A stretch of 64,000 nt of DNA from Hahella chejuensis KCTC 2396 (GTDB lineage: Bacteria; Pseudomonadota; Gammaproteobacteria; Pseudomonadales; Oleiphilaceae): positions 6,933,001 to 6,997,000 of the forward strand of contig NC_007645.1 of NCBI RefSeq assembly GCF_000012985.1. Reading direction: 5' to 3'. The notes beneath the pieces are model-generated. The model saw nothing but the letters and a program-made list of their open reading frames with translations, was not told the DNA's origin and searched no databases. Position numbers and translations under genes: made by a program. Shown here one piece after another: positions 60,566 through 64,000 of this stretch. Position 1 is the first letter of the stretch. Every line of letters starts with the position of its first letter.

Positions 60566-61165
60566 TCAATCCGCAACGGTTAAGGTAACTCCCAAACCTG
60601 CGGCGAATTCCTGCAGGGCGGACAGCTTGTCCTGCGACAGCTCCGCACTGAGCGTGACGTGTTCGCCATACTGCGCGGTAGCGTTCCGGGCGCCCTGTTG
60701 CTCCAGCCATAACCGCAATATCTGCTCATGGCGGAAATCACAGCCCAGACTCACGCTGGCCAGGGTTTCCCGCAGCTGCACCGGCAATTCCTGCATCGCC
60801 TGCTGGGCTGCGCCTGAATAGGCTCTCACCAAACCGCCCGCGCCCAGCTTAACGCCGCCGAAATAGCGGATGACGATTACCATGACATCGCCAACGCCCT
60901 TATGTTGCAGCACGTTCAAGATCGGCTTTCCCGCCGTGCCGCTGGGTTCGCCATCGTCGGACATGGCCGCGCTCTGGGCGGATTTCGGATTGCCCAACAA
61001 ATAGGCCCAGCAATGATGGCCGGCGTCGGGATAATCCTGCTTCGCCTGAGCCAGCATCGCCATAGCGGCTTCCCGACTGTCCGCATATCCGGCGCGGGCG
61101 ATGAAACGGCTTTTTTTCACTTCAGAGACAGTTTCCACTGCCGCCGCCGGGGCAAAGTAAGACAT
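60566..61165 (-). CDS. YigZ/IMPACT family protein
   Basis: The 199-residue soluble protein has the IMPACT N-terminal domain: VKKSRFIARAGYADSREAAM, HHCWAYLLGNPK, SDDGEPSGTAGKPILNVLQH and VIVIRYFGGVKLGAGGLVRA, then a C-terminal UPF0029-like domain. The family is thought to bind nucleic acids or ribosomes. It is monocistronic. Confidence 0.9.
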   Translation of the reverse strand: MSYFAPAAAVETVSEVKKSRFIARAGYADSREAAMAMLAQAKQDYPDAGHHCWAYLLGNPKSAQSAAMSDDGEPSGTAGKPILNVLQHKGVGDVMVIVIRYFGGVKLGAGGLVRAYSGAAQQAMQELPVQLRETLASVSLGCDFRHEQILRLWLEQQGARNATAQYGEHVTLSAELSQDKLSALQEFAAGLGVTLTVAD

Positions 61166-61201
61166 TAATCCTCTCTCGTGTTTTCCAGGTCAGCGCAAAT
61201 T

Positions 61202-61452
61202 TCAGGTCAGCGACAAGCCGCCATCGACGGCCAGAGTATGGCCGATCACATAAAGCGAATGGCAATCCGTCAGGTCGCAGGCGTAGCACTCCACGACGTC
61301 CCAATTTGGATGCGCGGCCTTGGCGTCTTTTCAGTTGGCGTCGTTTACGCCACAGGCGACCACGCGATTTTCCTCAGGCAACAGTTTTTTCACCACAGCC
61401 AGTCCGATACCTTTACTATTAATCAGGCAGCCAAATAGCTTCCTTCTATTTG
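61202..61452 (-). pseudogene. Short-chain dehydrogenase remnant
   Basis: In one minus-strand frame the sequence reads GIGLAVVKKLLPEENRVVAC, then GVNDAN, a stop, NWDVVECYACDLTDCHSLYV and directly IGHTLAVDGGLSLT with a final stop. This is the N-terminal nucleotide-binding loop and second strand of an SDR joined to the C-terminal VDGG motif. About 150 residues of the catalytic core are missing and one in-frame stop interrupts the rest. A decayed internal-deletion pseudogene is the best reading. Confidence 0.75.
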
Positions 61453-61470
61453 TCTACAACGCCAGGGCCT
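61417..61470. repeat. Dispersed hairpin repeat, copy B
   Basis: A 54-base segment matches 6718-6771 at 47 of 54 positions in the same orientation. The stem is CAGCCAAATAG against CTATTTGTCTA with a CTTCCTT loop. It lies just upstream of, and partly overlaps, the SDR remnant. Confidence 0.65.
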
Positions 61471-61556
61471 GCGCATGTCAGGCCCAGTCTCCCGCAGCTA
61501 GCCGCCGCGGCCACTAACGCAATCCGAGCATTCTTTTTATCCATGAGATCATTTCT

Positions 61557-61877
61557 ATGCTGAGTAATAACGAACATCAAGACGCCATTATTGCGCTGCA
61601 GGCTGCGATGAAAGAACTCTGGGACGCTTCCTATGCGGAGCTGCTGCAGCGCGCCGGAAGCCATAGCGAAACGGCTGTCACATCGGCTGCCGGAAACCGC
61701 TATCTGATAATGATTGATATAGCGCATCCCAATCAACTGGAATGCGCCTTGGAAATCAGCGGATGTCTGGCGATGATGCAAGATGGCGTTGCGGTTAAAA
61801 GCCGCACCGGGGCCAGTTTTTACGTCACGCCAGACGACCTCAAAGTCGGCGACTACTTGGTCGCCAACGCGCAGTAG
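61557..61877 (+). CDS. Small protein of unknown function
   Basis: The 106-residue soluble protein reads MLSNNEHQDAIIALQAAMKE, then a central YLIMIDIAHPNQLECALEIS and a late FYVTPDDLKVGDYLVANAQ. The first half is helical and the rest beta-rich. No family is recognised. Its 3' end overlaps the convergent methyltransferase by 25 bases. Confidence 0.6.
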   Translation: MLSNNEHQDAIIALQAAMKELWDASYAELLQRAGSHSETAVTSAAGNRYLIMIDIAHPNQLECALEISGCLAMMQDGVAVKSRTGASFYVTPDDLKVGDYLVANAQ

Positions 61878-62473
61878 GTGGTCATTTGTCCACGTTTTTC
61901 CCGCAACATTTCTATGCAGGAAAAGCCCCCATGGCGCAACAGCGCCATAACGCTATCTTCAGAGTAAAGTGTATTACCATGACGTGAAATCGGCTGTCGG
62001 CCCCGCTGTTTCTCCGCACTAAATCCCAACGCAACAGACCCGCCATTGGTCAGTACGCGATATATCTCGCGAATATTCTCTTCAGGGTCCGGCCACCAAT
62101 CCAGTGTATTGGCGCTGCACACTTTCGTGAACGCCGCGTCATCAAAAGGAATACTTTCTACGGACGCGTTCACCAGCGTCACCCGTCCCGAGGAGATAAG
62201 CTTACGATTATGACGCGTCACCTGGGACACCCTGGTCGCCGATGTATCAATGCCAGCGACCCCACCGTTGGTGGTGATATGCGCCATTTCGTGAATGAGT
62301 TTTCCAGAGCCGAAGCCAATTTCCAGCACACGATCGGAAGGTCCAATGCACATGGCCTGCTTCATGAACTGATTGAGTTCGTGGTTGGCGTTGTTCATGA
62401 CGCTGGCGAATATTTCCCCAAGAAATCCCTTCGGATGCCTTAGATGACGGGCGACAAAAGCATCGAAACTCAT
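61853..62473 (-). CDS. Class I SAM-dependent methyltransferase
   Basis: The 206-residue Rossmann-like methyltransferase has motif I RVLEIGFGSGKLIHEMA, motif II GGVAGIDTSATRV, and ASVESIPFDDAAFTKVCSAN around the post-II acidic region, ending with the motif VLTNGGSVALGF. The substrate is unknown. Family resemblance is to UbiE/Methyltransf_11-like small-molecule enzymes. No pathway partner is nearby. Confidence 0.85.
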   Translation of the reverse strand: MSFDAFVARHLRHPKGFLGEIFASVMNNANHELNQFMKQAMCIGPSDRVLEIGFGSGKLIHEMAHITTNGGVAGIDTSATRVSQVTRHNRKLISSGRVTLVNASVESIPFDDAAFTKVCSANTLDWWPDPEENIREIYRVLTNGGSVALGFSAEKQRGRQPISRHGNTLYSEDSVMALLRHGGFSCIEMLREKRGQMTTYCALATK

Positions 62474-62608
62474 TGCTTCTCCTTGCGAACGTCCAGCGCT
62501 GAATTCGTCTCAGTCCCAGCGGCTATTCCAGGTTGCCTTAGCGGCGGATTGTTTGGCATTCTGACCCACATGCACAATGCAGTTTCCCTATACTGAAGTA
62601 CGTTTTAT

Positions 62609-63292
62609 ATGAAGCATATCGTGGTAATTACAGGCGCCGGAATCAGCGCCGAAAGCGGCATTCAAACTTATCGCGGCGAGAACGGTCTGTGGCGCGAGAC
62701 TGACTATAACGAAGTCGCCTCGCTGATAGGTTGGCGCAAAGATCGCGAGAAAGTGCTGACCTACTGGAACGCGCAACGCCGCATCATGGCCGCTGCTCAG
62801 CCCAACGCGGCGCACTACGCTCTGAGCCGACTGGAGGAATGCTATCTGGTGTCCATCATCACCCAAAATGTGGATGACCTGCACGAGCGCGCCGGTTCCA
62901 ATCAGGTACTGCATATCCATGGCGAATTGATGAAAAGCCGCAGCTCGGTAAACCCCAAGCTTGTCTATCAGCATGGCGACCGGGACATCAACCTCGGGGA
63001 CAAGTGTGAAAGAGGCAGCCAGTTACGACCGGACGTAGTCTGGTTTGGCGAACCTGTGCCTCTGTTCTCGCAAGCGCAGAAAATCGTACATAGCGCAGAT
63101 ATCATGCTGGTCGTCGGTACATCCCTGGAGGTGTATCCCGCTGCCTATCTGGTGGAAAAGCGCGTACGCGGCGTCCCTATGTATATTGTCGATCCTAACG
63201 CTGATTCAGAGGCGCACGACGCAGAGGTGATAAATGAACCCGCCACCCAGGGCGTAGTCACCTTGGTCGAACAACTACTTGAACAGGCCTGA
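62609..63292 (+). CDS. Sirtuin-type NAD-dependent deacylase without zinc cysteines
   Basis: The 227-residue sirtuin keeps the NAD-binding motif GAGISAESGI (9-18), TQNVDDLHERAGS (85-97, Asn87 and Asp89) and catalytic His104 in HIHGE. The segment that normally holds four zinc cysteines (about 105-145) has only one Cys. The positions that usually give desuccinylase specificity (Tyr-x-x-Arg in CobB) read Trp53 and Gln56 here. It probably uses NAD+ to remove acyl groups from lysine, but its substrate range is uncertain. Confidence 0.85.
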   Translation: MKHIVVITGAGISAESGIQTYRGENGLWRETDYNEVASLIGWRKDREKVLTYWNAQRRIMAAAQPNAAHYALSRLEECYLVSIITQNVDDLHERAGSNQVLHIHGELMKSRSSVNPKLVYQHGDRDINLGDKCERGSQLRPDVVWFGEPVPLFSQAQKIVHSADIMLVVGTSLEVYPAAYLVEKRVRGVPMYIVDPNADSEAHDAEVINEPATQGVVTLVEQLLEQA

Positions 63293-63458
63293 GCCCCCTA
63301 TTTTCCTTGATATCCTTATGGTTCAGGTCCTCCTCATCTCTCCATTTTGACCTATATCAGAGCCGCGTCGGACTTGCCACGTACAATACGCCGCTTTCTT
63401 GTCAGGCTGTCTTATTTTTGACCGAAGGCGGTCGGCGCCGAATGGCTATGGAGGGAAT

Positions 63459-64000
63459 ATGAGCCAAAAAGCAATGAAGTTGTATGATAAAAACGGGCAT
63501 ATCTGCCTTTTCTTGACCGGTCTGGTCGAAGGGGAAGCAATTCCCAGCAATCAATTGGTCATCGTGGACCATGGCGAAGCCGCGCTCTTTGATCCCGGCG
63601 GCGAACTGACCTACACGCCGCTTTCCATTGAACTGTCCAAACACATTTCCATCAAGTCGTCCCTGCGTTATGTCTTCGCCTCGCATCAGGACCCGGACAT
63701 CATCACTTCGTTGCCGCGCTGGCTGATGCATACTGACTGTCAGGTAGTAACCTCACGTCTGTGGGCGCGCTTCCTGCCGCATTTGGTGTCGGAGTTCGTC
63801 TCCGGAAAAATGAATAAATCTCTCAGCCACCGTATGGTGGAATTGCCGGACGACGGAGCGCAGATTCCCTTGGGTAAATCCCAGATTCGCGCCGTACCTG
63901 CGCACTTTTTACACTCAGTGGGTAACTTTCACTTCTACGATCCGGTCAGCAAAATTTTGTTCTCCGGCGACGTCGGCGCCGCCATGACCCCAGGCTGGGA
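63459..64000 (+). CDS. Metallo-beta-lactamase-fold di-iron protein, partial (3' end outside window)
   Basis: An ATG at 63459 preceded by GGAGGG starts a frame that is open to the window edge (180 residues). It contains IPSNQLVIVDHGEAALFDPG, then a metal-binding SHQDPDIITSL region, PAHFLHSVGNFHFYDPVSKI and LFSGDVGAA. The HxxPD and Asp/His pattern fits oxygen-binding di-iron (ODP/flavodiiron-like) members of the MBL fold. These sense or reduce O2. The missing C-terminus may hold a regulatory domain. Confidence 0.8.
   Translation, partial: MSQKAMKLYDKNGHICLFLTGLVEGEAIPSNQLVIVDHGEAALFDPGGELTYTPLSIELSKHISIKSSLRYVFASHQDPDIITSLPRWLMHTDCQVVTSRLWARFLPHLVSEFVSGKMNKSLSHRMVELPDDGAQIPLGKSQIRAVPAHFLHSVGNFHFYDPVSKILFSGDVGAAMTPGW

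Overview
The window reads as a chromosomal segment of a marine gammaproteobacterium. GC is moderately high in most genes, coding is dense on both strands, and housekeeping genes (rnb, ilvGM, acnA, bfr/bfd) are mixed with secreted hydrolases, PEP-CTERM proteins and lipoproteins. Gene content and codon style resemble Hahella and other Oceanospirillales, but this is recognition from memory, not a database result. I saw no rRNA, tRNA, CRISPR array or intact insertion sequence.

Layout. 1-8 kb: a truncated large lipoprotein, a MATE exporter, and a GH3 glucosidase lipoprotein with a LacI-family regulator and LacI-type palindromes. 8-12 kb: a cobalamin uptake operon (btuF-btuC-btuD-tonB) behind a clear adenosylcobalamin riboswitch. 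12-16 kb: a MocR regulator divergent from a class IV aminotransferase, and a solute-binding-like protein. 16-23.5 kb: RNase II, a PTH2-like protein, a site-2 protease with a long C-terminal helical-repeat region, and bacterioferritin with its ferredoxin, each under a Fur-box-like site. 23.4-26.3 kb: a tight three-gene envelope operon (membrane-anchored small protein, parvulin-like protein, zinc phospholipase C-like protein). 26-30 kb: sparse, with a fibro-slime PEP-CTERM protein and an orphan secreted protein. 30-36 kb: an AAC(3)-I-like acetyltransferase and a USP / CPA2 antiporter / P-type ATPase module. 36-38.6 kb: ilvGM with a readable leader peptide and attenuator. 38.6-41.1 kb: a lipase and, divergently, its foldase.

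41-52 kb is the most unusual part. A kinase-pseudokinase and a PP2C phosphatase (minus strand) face a double-FHA protein followed by mksF-mksE-mksB (jetA-jetB-jetC) condensin genes. No jetD/mksG nuclease gene follows. Instead there is an 8-bp TCTAGA-containing tandem repeat, then an AT-rich small lipase-like protein overlapping a lipoprotein, arranged like a toxin/immunity pair.

52-64 kb: a DUF4190-like membrane protein, DUF2061-acnA behind a Fur box, a second PEP-CTERM protein beside an AT-rich gap, an alpha/beta hydrolase, an M48 protease lipoprotein, a YigZ protein, an SDR pseudogene carrying a dispersed hairpin repeat also found at 6.7 kb, a methyltransferase, a sirtuin lacking zinc cysteines, and a truncated metallo-beta-lactamase-fold protein.
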